The position numbers and the translations under genes were made by a program. Positions 28,901 through 37,272 of a stretch of 64,000 nt of DNA are shown here, piece after piece. Below the pieces are notes generated by a model. That model was not told the origin of the DNA and searched no databases. It saw nothing but the letters and a program-made list of their open reading frames with translations. The stretch comes from Bacteroidota bacterium. GTDB taxonomy: Bacteria; Bacteroidota; Bacteroidia; NS11-12g; UBA955. Where the stretch lies: NCBI GenBank assembly GCA_016868785.1, contig VGFS01000008.1:1-64000 (forward strand). The letters run 5' to 3'. Numbering within the stretch: position 1 is the stretch's first letter; each line of letters begins with the position of its first letter.

Positions 28901-29175
28901 TGAAAGGTGTGAATCGGAATTTTAAACGCATCGGCCCCCATGAACTGACTCAAGCGCTTTTGCATGGCCGTGGCACCAGCTTCGGTGTAGGTGAGACACA
29001 GTATATTTTGGGGCTGCGAATCGGTTTTGGTGAGAATGTTGAGAATGCGCGTTGCCAAAATCTGCGTTTTTCCGGTGCCCGGACCGGCAATCACCATCAC
29101 CGGACCTTCGATGGCATTGACCGCATCTTGTTGTTGTTGATTGAGTTTGACGTAGAGATCTTGGAACGACTGCAT
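25984..29175 (-). CDS. UvrD/Rep-type SF1 helicase with C-terminal RecB-like nuclease and Cys cluster
   Basis: VIAGPGTGKTQILATRI, VDEYQDTSGLQ, FVVGDDDQSVYAFQGA, TAHSSKGLEFDHVFV, LFYVAITRAKKSL, nuclease ITGFLDKIVFDGNRATVIDYKTGK, CGTAGCYWC. Confidence 0.95.
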   Translation of the reverse strand: MQSFQDLYVKLNQQQQDAVNAIEGPVMVIAGPGTGKTQILATRILNILTKTDSQPQNILCLTYTEAGATAMQKRLSQFMGADAFKIPIHTFHGLCNKIIQERPEKFARKELRVMDELDKIDLIQGIIESLPANSLLKTYQEDAQSTRRDLSKVWELMQSEGITAHEFHTWADGLLEPEAFKLAFPNAVFKVNRGENKAGDIKPGEYDKYKKNWSRAKEAADLFEQYKSAKASAGLYEFSDMLDWVANAFDTDDELLLDQQEQYHYVLVDEYQDTSGLQNRILHQLISYWGNEPNCFVVGDDDQSVYAFQGAKVSNMLDFAKRYDEGLKTFVLTQNYRSTQHILDAAQSLVDNNQLRLIAQIPGLSKTLLASGENRSYPAIEPTARLFVNEFHEAVGIGQEIQRLIAAEEKPHEIAVLYPLNKHAVTLADAFEMLNIPFVIHRSADVLNENIILHLLTWLEYLSLELELANSGEHLIYKLLMSPLYDLSSFEVNQLSVDIYHQRSTANLQGETYSWRKHIGEKLQAPEQTDMFSTPPTVALRELWNNIENWLKETSWITVPELIQRMYSEGGYLAYALKSQDQEWALEVLQTFMQFAIRLSEKNPFMKIPEFLGIVKKMQNNKVTVPLEKRIGTAEGVQFITAHSSKGLEFDHVFVVRCNRPEWEDSEAGRMPFSITKLLQGKEIKLSNNTSTEEDIEERRRLFYVAITRAKKSLHLSHNQKKITPTKVADTQPSSFLFELNLPLPETPNTPDTAHLLYVQKALLKRTAKPKLDENRIDWVKNRINNFKFSPSTLYSILECGLKFYFTRVVRVPDAPSPAAAFGTAMHAAMKHWVDAWTKEKKWLSLQEVIQHFEREMYRQRHGFNEKQFKLRMQQGKDLLPLYYAARSDEFRRYEVVLTEKSISAVIEGIHITGFLDKIVFDGNRATVIDYKTGKPDNSKKKAAAPGPRTADKLPNPYWFQLGVYQLMTNNQAGKSWDCNMAMIDCVEKDENGDFPLIKLHFDDADNEKIKHWIVQANDKLNSLEFMNGCGTAGCYWCGFAKSTDQMVLLPLTEEGDDVAAGG

Positions 29176-29207
29176 ATTTGCAATATAGCCATTATCTTCG
29201 CATTTTT

Positions 29208-29738
29208 ATGAGCCAAACGAAACAAGAATACAACGCCGTTTTAAGTGCCTGTAGCGAGGTTTTTATCAAGAAAAACGATGATTACGGTACCTCTTGGCGA
29301 TTGTTTCGCCCTTCTAGTCTCACCGATCAAATTTATATCAAAGCACAACGCATTCGTAACATCGAGGAGTCGGGAGAAAATGCGGTGGGCGATGACATTC
29401 GCGGCGAATTCATGGGCATCGTCAATTATAGCTTAATTGCGCTCATTCAATTGCATTACATTCAATTGCAAAAAGACCCATCGGATATCAGTGAAATTGC
29501 AGGGGTGTACGATATGTGGGCTGAAAAAACGCGCGATCTGATGTTGTTGAAGAATACCGATTACAGCGAAGTGTGGCGAGATATGCGAATTAGCAGTTTT
29601 ACCGATATGATTTTGGTGAAAATTGCTCGCATCAAACAAATTGAAGACAACCAAGGCAAAACATCGGTTAGTGAAGGGGCTGACGCCAACTACCAAGACA
29701 TCATCAACTACGCGATTTTTGCGTTGATTAGAATGTAA
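29208..29738 (+). CDS. DUF1599 (nucleotide modification-associated domain 1) protein, two tandem domain copies
   Basis: KKNDDYGTSWRLFRPSSLTDQIYIKAQRIRNIEE and LKNTDYSEVWRDMRISSFTDMILVKIARIKQIED. Confidence 0.8.
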   Translation: MSQTKQEYNAVLSACSEVFIKKNDDYGTSWRLFRPSSLTDQIYIKAQRIRNIEESGENAVGDDIRGEFMGIVNYSLIALIQLHYIQLQKDPSDISEIAGVYDMWAEKTRDLMLLKNTDYSEVWRDMRISSFTDMILVKIARIKQIEDNQGKTSVSEGADANYQDIINYAIFALIRM

Positions 29739-29839
29739 GGCTCCGTTTGTCGCAATTTATCGCAAAAATTTTCGTCCCAACAGGGTACATTTTGCATTCA
29801 TAGTATGGTTGCAGTATCTTGCAAAGACGAAAATCGCCC

Positions 29840-31519
29840 ATGAGAATTCCATACTTAATTGCCAGATTTTTGACCGGGGCCTTGTTTGTGTTTTCCGGTA
29901 TTGTAAAGCTCAACGATCCCAGCGGTTTTGGGATCAAACTCAATGAGTATTTCGATGTGTTTGCCCAAGATTTGGCCACGCCCCAAGATTCTATGCGACT
30001 TGTGGTGTATGGTGGGGGCCAGAAGCTGATCGATCAAAAAACCGTGCTATACAGTTTTGATACCGAGAAAGAGATGGTGTTGGAGGCCCGCGGTGTAGAA
30101 GAGGAAGGTGATTCAGGGTCCACGTTGAGAAAGATCAACTTGCGATGCTATTGGGGTGGATCATCCGTTGCGGAAACAACCCTTGATGTAAAATTACCGC
30201 AGTCAGAATCGTTGGGTTTTGAATTTATGGCGTTAACGCCAGGATTGGAATTGCTGCCGCCATCGAACCTACCCAATGAACCCCAAACGGGTGGACATTT
30301 AACGTTCCCAGCTGCGGTGGAGGATATGATAGAGGGCGTCGATGGGACTGGAGATTGGTCCGATATCTCCGTTTCAGAGAGTCTTTCGTTGAATGTGTCG
30401 GCCTATGCCAAACCCAACGGCGTACTGTTCGATTTTTTCAAATGGTTTAAGAATTACAGTTTGTATTTGAGCGTGTTTTTCTGCGCACTTGAGGTTTTGT
30501 TGGGCTTGGCGATGTTGATTGGCTGGAACATTCGTTTAACAATTGGCATCACGGCCGCTCTGATTGTTTTCTTCACCTTCCTCACCGGGTACAGTGCCTA
30601 CTTCAACAAAGTCACCGATTGTGGTTGTTTTGGGGATTTTCTCAAATTGAAACCCTGGCATTCTTTCTACAAAGATTTGATTTTGTTGGGTTTGGTATCG
30701 GTAATGATGCTGGGCATGAAGCACAATGTGCCTTGGTTTTCGAAACCCTTTGGCGTGAAATTGATGGGCGTTTTTACCGTGTTAACGGTTTGGTTTGGGG
30801 TGTATTGTTACTTGTATTTGCCTGTATGGGATTTTCTGCCTTACAAAGTGGGGAATAACATTTTGACCATCATGACAGAGGTGCCTAAAGGACAGCGGGC
30901 ATCAGACAGCATAGAAATAACATGGGTTTTGTACAAGCCCAAAGCCAATGGGGGCATCGATTCCATTACCTGTACTGCGGCTGAATTCTCCAAGAAAATG
31001 GAGGAGGGGTATCAATATGATGATCAAAAATCTCAGCGCAGAAAGTTGGTCATTGAGGGTTACAAGTCGCCCATTCACGATTTTGCCATCAACGACGATG
31101 CCACAGGGGCCGATATGAAAGATTCTTTCCTGCGGACCTCTGCGTTTCAATTGGCTTATGTGATACCGTATCTCGAAACTGCGAATTTGTCGGAATTGAC
31201 GCAATTACAAGCAATCCTTGCATGGGCCAAAAAGAAGGGAGTTAGGGTATATGGATTGAGCGCCGTTTCTCAAGAGCCAGCGACAGAATTTCTTCAGAAG
31301 CACAACTTGCCCATGAAAATGTACTCAGCGGATCAGAAAATGCTCATAACAATGGCGAGGTATAATCCCACCTTGTATTTGATGAAAGGGCCGGTGGTTT
31401 TGGGTAAATGGAGTGGGGTAGATTTGCCATCGCCGAATCGACTCGATAAACTCAGGAAAAAGGTGCTGGGTAAAAAAACTGGACTTGCCAAGGTGCTGTC
31501 GGGCCTCAAGAAATCATGA
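29840..31519 (+). CDS. DoxX/MauE-like membrane protein (BT_3928-type)
   Basis: ARFLTGALFVFSGIVKLNDPSGFGIKLNEYFDVF, DCGCFGDFLKLKPWHSFYKDL. The ORF opens at 29819. Confidence 0.7.
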   Translation: MRIPYLIARFLTGALFVFSGIVKLNDPSGFGIKLNEYFDVFAQDLATPQDSMRLVVYGGGQKLIDQKTVLYSFDTEKEMVLEARGVEEEGDSGSTLRKINLRCYWGGSSVAETTLDVKLPQSESLGFEFMALTPGLELLPPSNLPNEPQTGGHLTFPAAVEDMIEGVDGTGDWSDISVSESLSLNVSAYAKPNGVLFDFFKWFKNYSLYLSVFFCALEVLLGLAMLIGWNIRLTIGITAALIVFFTFLTGYSAYFNKVTDCGCFGDFLKLKPWHSFYKDLILLGLVSVMMLGMKHNVPWFSKPFGVKLMGVFTVLTVWFGVYCYLYLPVWDFLPYKVGNNILTIMTEVPKGQRASDSIEITWVLYKPKANGGIDSITCTAAEFSKKMEEGYQYDDQKSQRRKLVIEGYKSPIHDFAINDDATGADMKDSFLRTSAFQLAYVIPYLETANLSELTQLQAILAWAKKKGVRVYGLSAVSQEPATEFLQKHNLPMKMYSADQKMLITMARYNPTLYLMKGPVVLGKWSGVDLPSPNRLDKLRKKVLGKKTGLAKVLSGLKKS

Positions 31520-32565
31520 AGCCGTTGCTGAAAAAGTCGGGGTTTTTACTGTCGGTGTTGCTCGGGTTGGTGTTGTTTATTTTTATTCTGTTCCAGGCCT
31601 TACCCAATGCCGAGGAGATGCTTACTTCCCAGCGGGCCGATGCCAAAACCAAGCAGGCGATTGTGGCGGAGTTGGGGTTGGATCAACCTGTTCATTTGCA
31701 GGCCTTATATTATTTAAACGATTTGTCTCCGATTGCTTGTTATGACACTGCCTCTGCAAAACGTCGCTACCTCACCGGATTTGCTATTAGGTCGGGTTCC
31801 ATGGAATGGTGGTTGAAATTGCCGTATTTGAGAATATCATTTCAAACCAAGCAACCAGTGGGAGGGATGCTGTTTCAGGCGTTTGTTGGCACAATGATAT
31901 TGGCTCTCGCGGCGATGTTGATTGCTTTGGCGGTGGGTATTCCTTTGGGGGTGATGGCCGCAATGAAACAAGGAAAATGGGTTGATCACTTGATTGTAGG
32001 TCTTTCGGCGATTGGGATTTCCATGCCCAGTTTTTTCTCGGCGATGTTATTTTCTTGGTTGTTTGGATTTGTATGGCATGCTTACACGAATTTGCCCATG
32101 ACGGGAAGCTTGTGGGAGGTGGATGCCTTGGGTGAACATAAAATATGGGTTTGGTGTAATATGATATTGCCGGCACTGGCTTTGGGGATCCGACCCCTGG
32201 CGGTCTTCGTCCAACTCACAAGAAATACCATGGTGGAGATGCTTGCCCAAGATTTTGTACGCACAGCCAAAGCAAAAGGGTTGTCTCAATGGCAGGCAAC
32301 ATTCAAGCACGCATTGCCCAATGCGTTAAATCCGCTGATCACCAGTGTTGGCGGGTGGTTTAGCAGTTTATTGGCGGGGTCGTTTTTTACAGAATACATT
32401 TTTCAGTGGCGGGGATTGGGGAAGGTTACCATTGAAGCATTGCAACAATCCGATTTTCCGGTGGTCATGGGCGCAGTTTTATTCACAGCTTGTGTGTTTT
32501 TCATTTTGCACACATTAACGGAATGGTTGTATGTTTGGATAGATCCTCGTGTACGTTATGAATAA
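31516..32565 (+). CDS. ABC transporter permease, DppB/OppB type
   Basis: Six TM segments, EAA-like loop RTAKAKGLSQWQATFKHALPNALNPLI; ATGA overlap with the upstream gene. Confidence 0.88.
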   Translation: MKPLLKKSGFLLSVLLGLVLFIFILFQALPNAEEMLTSQRADAKTKQAIVAELGLDQPVHLQALYYLNDLSPIACYDTASAKRRYLTGFAIRSGSMEWWLKLPYLRISFQTKQPVGGMLFQAFVGTMILALAAMLIALAVGIPLGVMAAMKQGKWVDHLIVGLSAIGISMPSFFSAMLFSWLFGFVWHAYTNLPMTGSLWEVDALGEHKIWVWCNMILPALALGIRPLAVFVQLTRNTMVEMLAQDFVRTAKAKGLSQWQATFKHALPNALNPLITSVGGWFSSLLAGSFFTEYIFQWRGLGKVTIEALQQSDFPVVMGAVLFTACVFFILHTLTEWLYVWIDPRVRYE

Positions 32566-33070
32566 ACTCTATCTCGTTGGTTTGCCAGCATCCGGAAAAA
32601 CAACCACTGCGCAGTGGCTTGCCCAAAAGTTGGGCTGGACCTTTTTGGATTTGGATGCGTTGATCGAGGCGAAAATGAGCATGGGCATCGCTGAGATTTT
32701 TGTGTCGATGGGAGAGGATGCTTTTCGTGAAATTGAAGCCAAATGCCTGCGCGAAACGGCGGGAATGTCCAACGTTGTTGTGGGCTGTGGCGGAGGTACC
32801 GCTGCTTTTCATCACAACATGGATTGGATGAAATCACAAGGTCTTACGGTGTTTTTGAATACTTCCGTGGATGTTTTGGTGCATCGCATTGCTGAAAAAG
32901 CGTCGCAACGTCCTATGTTTTCGGGCTGTGGACGACAAGAAATCTTGTCAAAACTCACGGAAATCGCCGAAAAACGCCATATTTACTATAGTTCTGCCAA
33001 AATAATTTGGAACAAAAGCGAACCAAGCGATTTTCTTTATCGCGCTGTAAATCAATTAGTTAGCGTTTAA
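32558..33070 (+). CDS. aroK: Shikimate kinase
   Basis: GLPASGKTTTAQWLA, FLDLDALIE, FREIEAKCLRE, VGCGGGTA, RPMFSG. Confidence 0.93.
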   Translation: MNKLYLVGLPASGKTTTAQWLAQKLGWTFLDLDALIEAKMSMGIAEIFVSMGEDAFREIEAKCLRETAGMSNVVVGCGGGTAAFHHNMDWMKSQGLTVFLNTSVDVLVHRIAEKASQRPMFSGCGRQEILSKLTEIAEKRHIYYSSAKIIWNKSEPSDFLYRAVNQLVSV

Positions 33071-33140
33071 GGCGCTCCGTTTTTTTACAAATTGTTAATT
33101 TCTCGTGTAAAAGTTCATGAGGCCAATGGAAATGCAGTAC

Positions 33141-33170
33141 TTGACAAACTGAATCCCTTGTTTACTTTTG
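33141..33170 (+). promoter_or_regulatory. Promoter TTG-N19-TACTTTTG for the HU gene
   Basis: TTG 33141-33143, 19-nt spacer, TACTTTTG 33163-33170, ATG at 33200. Confidence 0.65.
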
Positions 33171-33199
33171 GAACACTAACAAAAACTAAATTTATAATC

Positions 33200-33469
33200 A
33201 TGAACAAATCAGATTTAATTGGAAGAATCGCTAGCGATGCTGGCATTACCAAAGCTCAAGCTGCTTCTGCATTGAACAGCTTCACCACCGCTACTGCTGA
33301 GGCCTTGAAAAAAGGTGACAAAGTGATTTTGGTAGGTTTCGGAACTTTCTCAGTTAGCGCGCGTAATGCACGTACTGGCCGTAACCCACAAACCGGTGCT
33401 GTAATCAAAATTGCTGCTAAGAAAGTAGCAAAATTCAAAGCAGGTGCTGAATTGAACGCTGGTATCTAA
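33200..33469 (+). CDS. HU family DNA-binding protein
   Basis: MNKSDLIGRIASDAGITKAQAASALNSF...GFGTFSVSARNARTGRNPQTG. The ORF opens at 33092 but the HU start is 33200. Confidence 0.97.
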   Translation: MNKSDLIGRIASDAGITKAQAASALNSFTTATAEALKKGDKVILVGFGTFSVSARNARTGRNPQTGAVIKIAAKKVAKFKAGAELNAGI

Positions 33470-33491
33470 TACTACTTTCAACAAACCTTTG

Positions 33492-33518
33492 AAAACCCCG
33501 CCTTTGCGGGGTTTTTTT
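33492..33518 (+). terminator. Rho-independent terminator after HU
   Basis: AAAACCCCGC-CTTT-GCGGGGTTTT plus T tract. Confidence 0.92.
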
Positions 33519-33549
33519 ATGTCCATCCAATGTTGCCTACCTTTGTGGC

Positions 33550-34740
33550 ATGCATTCTTTTGCCCGACAGACGTTTCTTGAAAACATGGCACAAACCAGC
33601 CCAAATCCCTTGGCGTTGCATGTGGTTCGTGCGGAGGGTAATTATCTGTTCGATGTAGACGGTAACAAATACCTCGATCTCATTGCCGGTATTTCAGTTT
33701 GTAACATTGGCCATCAGCATCCCGCCGTGGTGCAGGCTGTGCAGGCCCAAGCCGCTGAATTTATGCATGTAATGGTGTATGGCGAAACAGTGCAAACACC
33801 GCAATCAAACTATGCCAAGCAATTGGTTCAATGTTTACCAGAAAATTTGAACTGTTGCTATTTCGTAAATTCTGGTGCAGAAGCCATCGATGGCGCCATG
33901 AAGTTGACCAAACGCGTGACCGGTAAAACACAGTTTGTGGCCCTCACGGATGCCTATCACGGCAGTACTCAAGGTCCATTAAGCCTGATGAGTAATGACT
34001 ACTACAGTCAAGCCTACAGGCCGCTGTTGCCATCTGTTCATTTTGTCAATCAAAACGATTTAAGTGCCATCGATAGTATTCCTTGGTCAGAAATAGCCGG
34101 AGTAGTGGTAGAAATCGTGCAGGCCGAACGCGGAGATCAATTGTCGTCAAGAGAATTTTTGCAGGCACTCCGACGAAAGTGCGATCAGCATTGCTGTTTG
34201 TTAATTTTTGATGAAATCCAAACCGGGTTTGGCAGAACAGGCACTCTTTTCGCTTTTGAGCAGGTGGGAATTGTTCCTGATGTCTTGGTATTGGGGAAAG
34301 CCCTGGGTGGCGGAATGCCCATGGGCGCTTTCATCGCCGATCGTGCTTTGATGTCGACCTTGTCTAATCAACCCATTCTCGGCCATATCACAACCTTCGG
34401 CGGTCATCCAGTGGTAGCCGCAGCTGGCGCTGCGGCACTCAATGTGCTGCAATCAGAGGATTTAATCTCTGCGGTGTTTGACAAAGAAAAGTTGTTTCGT
34501 CAATGTCTGAAGCACCCCAAAATTCTGGCCATACACGGACGTGGATTGATGTTGGCAGTACAACTAGCGGATTTTGATTCTGTGCAACTTTGTATTCAAA
34601 AAATGTTAGACAAAGGATTGTTTTCAGATTGGTTCCTGTTTGCCCCCAATTGCCTGCGAATTTCGCCACCGCTCACCATCTCCAACCAGGAGATAGAATC
34701 TGCCTGCCGAAGAATCTTGTCTGCCCTAAAAGAAAATTGA
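33550..34740 (+). CDS. Class III PLP aminotransferase (acetylornithine/4-aminobutyrate type)
   Basis: NSGAEAIDGAMKL, LLIFDEIQTGFGRTGTLFA, LVLGKALGGGMPMGAF. Confidence 0.92.
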   Translation: MHSFARQTFLENMAQTSPNPLALHVVRAEGNYLFDVDGNKYLDLIAGISVCNIGHQHPAVVQAVQAQAAEFMHVMVYGETVQTPQSNYAKQLVQCLPENLNCCYFVNSGAEAIDGAMKLTKRVTGKTQFVALTDAYHGSTQGPLSLMSNDYYSQAYRPLLPSVHFVNQNDLSAIDSIPWSEIAGVVVEIVQAERGDQLSSREFLQALRRKCDQHCCLLIFDEIQTGFGRTGTLFAFEQVGIVPDVLVLGKALGGGMPMGAFIADRALMSTLSNQPILGHITTFGGHPVVAAAGAAALNVLQSEDLISAVFDKEKLFRQCLKHPKILAIHGRGLMLAVQLADFDSVQLCIQKMLDKGLFSDWFLFAPNCLRISPPLTISNQEIESACRRILSALKEN

Positions 34741-34818
34741 ACTTTTTTGGGGGTGAAAGGCACTATATTTGTTGATAAGTTGTTGTTTTTGCGAAAATTG
34801 CAACAAAAAACCAAGCGC

Positions 34819-35721
34819 ATGAGAAGTTCGCAACTGAAAATAGGCATCATATTAACCATGCCATTCATTCTTTTGATTAGTTTCTCTTCTTGTGAGCGCA
34901 TTAATCCTAGCAGCAACAACCGCGAGGAAATGGTTACGGACATAGCCTTGGTTACCACAGAATTGGCTTCGATATTGGAATACTTCGACGAAGCCGCCGA
35001 TCAAACCACCGGAAAAGGCACGCCATCGTTTTTTGAAACCCGGAATTTCAGCAAGGAAACCAAGATAATTCCTGTAGATACCAGCTATTATGACGGTGAT
35101 GGGGTTGAATTCCTGATCGATTTTGGTCCAACCGCCACCCCTTTCAAGCCCACCCAAAAGTGTTTGGATGGCAGATTTCGTGGTGGTGTGGTGAAAATAA
35201 CCTTAGAAATGCACTACATTGAAAACACCTCGAAATCACACATCATCGTCAACAGCGATCGGAGTTTTGTAGTCGCTACTGAATCCAAGACTTTGGTGGT
35301 GAATGAATTGGAGGTGAATGTAGAACGAAAACTCCGAGAGTTGTTGAATTTCGAGGTGAAAAATCTTGAAGTTGACAAGAATTCTTTAGATTTTGATGGC
35401 CTCCTTACTTTGGAGAAAATCTCAGGGATCAACACCCCCGGTATTTTTGGTGACCATTACTTGCTCAATGGAAGTGGCTCCGCGGATGTGGGTGATGAGG
35501 AGTTTAAGTGGGAGATCCGCTCTCCTCTCAAGAAAAAAGTGGAGCCTGGTTGTGGCATGATTCCAGTGAAAGGGTTGTTCAATATTACTGTGGAAAAATC
35601 CAACCAGAACGTTACCAACGGCGATATTTTGGTTGATTTTGATCCTTTTGAAAACGAATCCTGCGACCGTATTGTTCGGATCGTATCTGCAGGCAAAACC
35701 ACCGACGTAGTGCTGGAGTGA
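34819..35721 (+). CDS. Hypothetical lipoprotein
   Basis: Signal peptide with lipobox-like LLISFSSC; no recognised domain. The ORF opens at 34747; internal ATG preferred. Confidence 0.65.
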   Translation: MRSSQLKIGIILTMPFILLISFSSCERINPSSNNREEMVTDIALVTTELASILEYFDEAADQTTGKGTPSFFETRNFSKETKIIPVDTSYYDGDGVEFLIDFGPTATPFKPTQKCLDGRFRGGVVKITLEMHYIENTSKSHIIVNSDRSFVVATESKTLVVNELEVNVERKLRELLNFEVKNLEVDKNSLDFDGLLTLEKISGINTPGIFGDHYLLNGSGSADVGDEEFKWEIRSPLKKKVEPGCGMIPVKGLFNITVEKSNQNVTNGDILVDFDPFENESCDRIVRIVSAGKTTDVVLE

Positions 35722-35723
35722 TT

Positions 35724-36188
35724 TTATCGTAATTCCAGACTTTCTGGTGGAGCGATCAAGTGTAAATTTCCATTTTGTTTCTCAAACCATGCATGTTGAA
35801 GGCCATTGGTAATCCACACGAATCGACTGTCTAATTTATTGTTATATGTAGCTGCTTGAATGAGTGTATTGCGGGTAATCTCCACTGCTGGTGCCTTGCA
35901 TTCGATCAGCAGAAAGGGTTTGGCATCGCTTGCAAATACAACAATATCAAAGCGTTTGCGTAAACCAAAGGCCGCAATTTCTCTCTCTACCGCAATCATG
36001 CCCAACGCAATTTGGTAATGGTTGAATAAATGGGCAATGCAGTGCTGACGAACCCATTCTTCAGGGGTAAAGGGGATAAATTTTTTACGAACGGGATCAA
36101 AAATGACTTTTTTTTGCTCCTGTTCCTGAATACGCAACCCGTACGCTGGAAATTGTAATGCCTGCACCGCGGTAAAAATACAACCCAT
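35724..36188 (-). CDS. HSDR_N-type PD-(D/E)XK domain protein (type I restriction R-subunit N-terminal-like)
   Basis: EEWVRQHCIAHL, KRFDIVVFASDAKPFLLIECKAP nuclease-like core. The ORF opens at 36209. Confidence 0.75.
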   Translation of the reverse strand: MGCIFTAVQALQFPAYGLRIQEQEQKKVIFDPVRKKFIPFTPEEWVRQHCIAHLFNHYQIALGMIAVEREIAAFGLRKRFDIVVFASDAKPFLLIECKAPAVEITRNTLIQAATYNNKLDSRFVWITNGLQHAWFEKQNGNLHLIAPPESLELR

Positions 36189-37221
36189 GGCCAAAATGAG
36201 CGATACCATATCGAATTATTTGGATTTGCGTCGTAAGATTCAATCCAAACAGTATTCGCCAGTATACCTGCTGCATGGGGAAGAAGTGTATTTTATCGAT
36301 GCGCTTACTGAATTGTTAGAGAGGAGTATCCTTCCAGAGGCAGAACGCAGTTTCAACCAAACCTTGATTTATGGCAAAGAGGTGAAAATTCACGACCTCA
36401 TCGCCATGGCCCGCCGATATCCCATGATGAGCGACTACCAAGTGATTTTGGTGAAAGACGCACAAGACATCAAGGAGTTCGATAAGTTGCTATCGTACCT
36501 TGAAAATCCCATGCCTTCAACTGTTTTGGTGTGTGCATTTCGGGGGAATAAAATGGATATGCGGACAAAAATCGGGAAGCAAGCAGACCGATTTGGTGGG
36601 GCTTATTACGCAGCGAAACTCCGCGATTATCAGATCAAAGATTGGCTACCTGAATATTTTAAACAACAAGGTAGAAGCATAGATACTGCTGCCATCCAAA
36701 TGATTGTGGAATTGTTGGGCGCTGATTTGCCCCTAATTCACAATGAACTGGATAAGTTGTTTATCAATGTGAAAGACGAATTTATCCGTGCCACGCACAT
36801 TGAAGCAAATATCGGATTCAACCGCGAATACAACGTATTTGAACTGCAATCGGCTCTGGGTACCAAGAATTTCAACAAGGCCATTCAAATTGCCCATCAC
36901 ATGGGTCAAAGGGCGGAAAAGGGTGAAATCTTGCGCATAGTAACCAATTTGCACAATTACTTCGGTAAAATACTCTTAACTCAACAAATGGGGAACGGAA
37001 GTAAGTCAGAATTGGCCAGCGCGCTTGGTATTAATCCCTTTTTCTTGGATGAATATTTGGGGGCTGCCCGTTTTTATTCACCAACAGATTTAGAGCGTGT
37101 ATTCAACCAAATTAAACTGCTCGATTTGCGCCTGAAAGGGGTTCATCGGGGATCGGCTACAGACGGAGAATTATTGATCGAAGCCATCGTAGGAATACTT
37201 CGCACCCCACAGAGGGTTTGA
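36187..37221 (+). CDS. holA: DNA polymerase III subunit delta
   Basis: QYSPVYLLHGEEVYFIDALTELLE, FNREYNVFELQSALGTKNFNKAIQIAHHM, IVGILRTPQRV. Confidence 0.88.
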   Translation: MAKMSDTISNYLDLRRKIQSKQYSPVYLLHGEEVYFIDALTELLERSILPEAERSFNQTLIYGKEVKIHDLIAMARRYPMMSDYQVILVKDAQDIKEFDKLLSYLENPMPSTVLVCAFRGNKMDMRTKIGKQADRFGGAYYAAKLRDYQIKDWLPEYFKQQGRSIDTAAIQMIVELLGADLPLIHNELDKLFINVKDEFIRATHIEANIGFNREYNVFELQSALGTKNFNKAIQIAHHMGQRAEKGEILRIVTNLHNYFGKILLTQQMGNGSKSELASALGINPFFLDEYLGAARFYSPTDLERVFNQIKLLDLRLKGVHRGSATDGELLIEAIVGILRTPQRV

Positions 37222-37246
37222 TGCGATTTTTCGCATAATTTTTCTT
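37221..37246 (+). terminator. Possible terminator after holA
   Basis: ATGCGA-TTTT-TCGCAT followed by AATTTTTCTTTT; short 6-bp stem. Confidence 0.45.
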
Positions 37247-37272
37247 TTATTTGTAAATAATAAATTTACCCT

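Noticed and set aside
35724-36209. Restriction-modification or defence island suggested by the HSDR_N domain
   Set aside because: No HsdM, HsdS, helicase or mobile-element genes nearby; neighbours are housekeeping genes.
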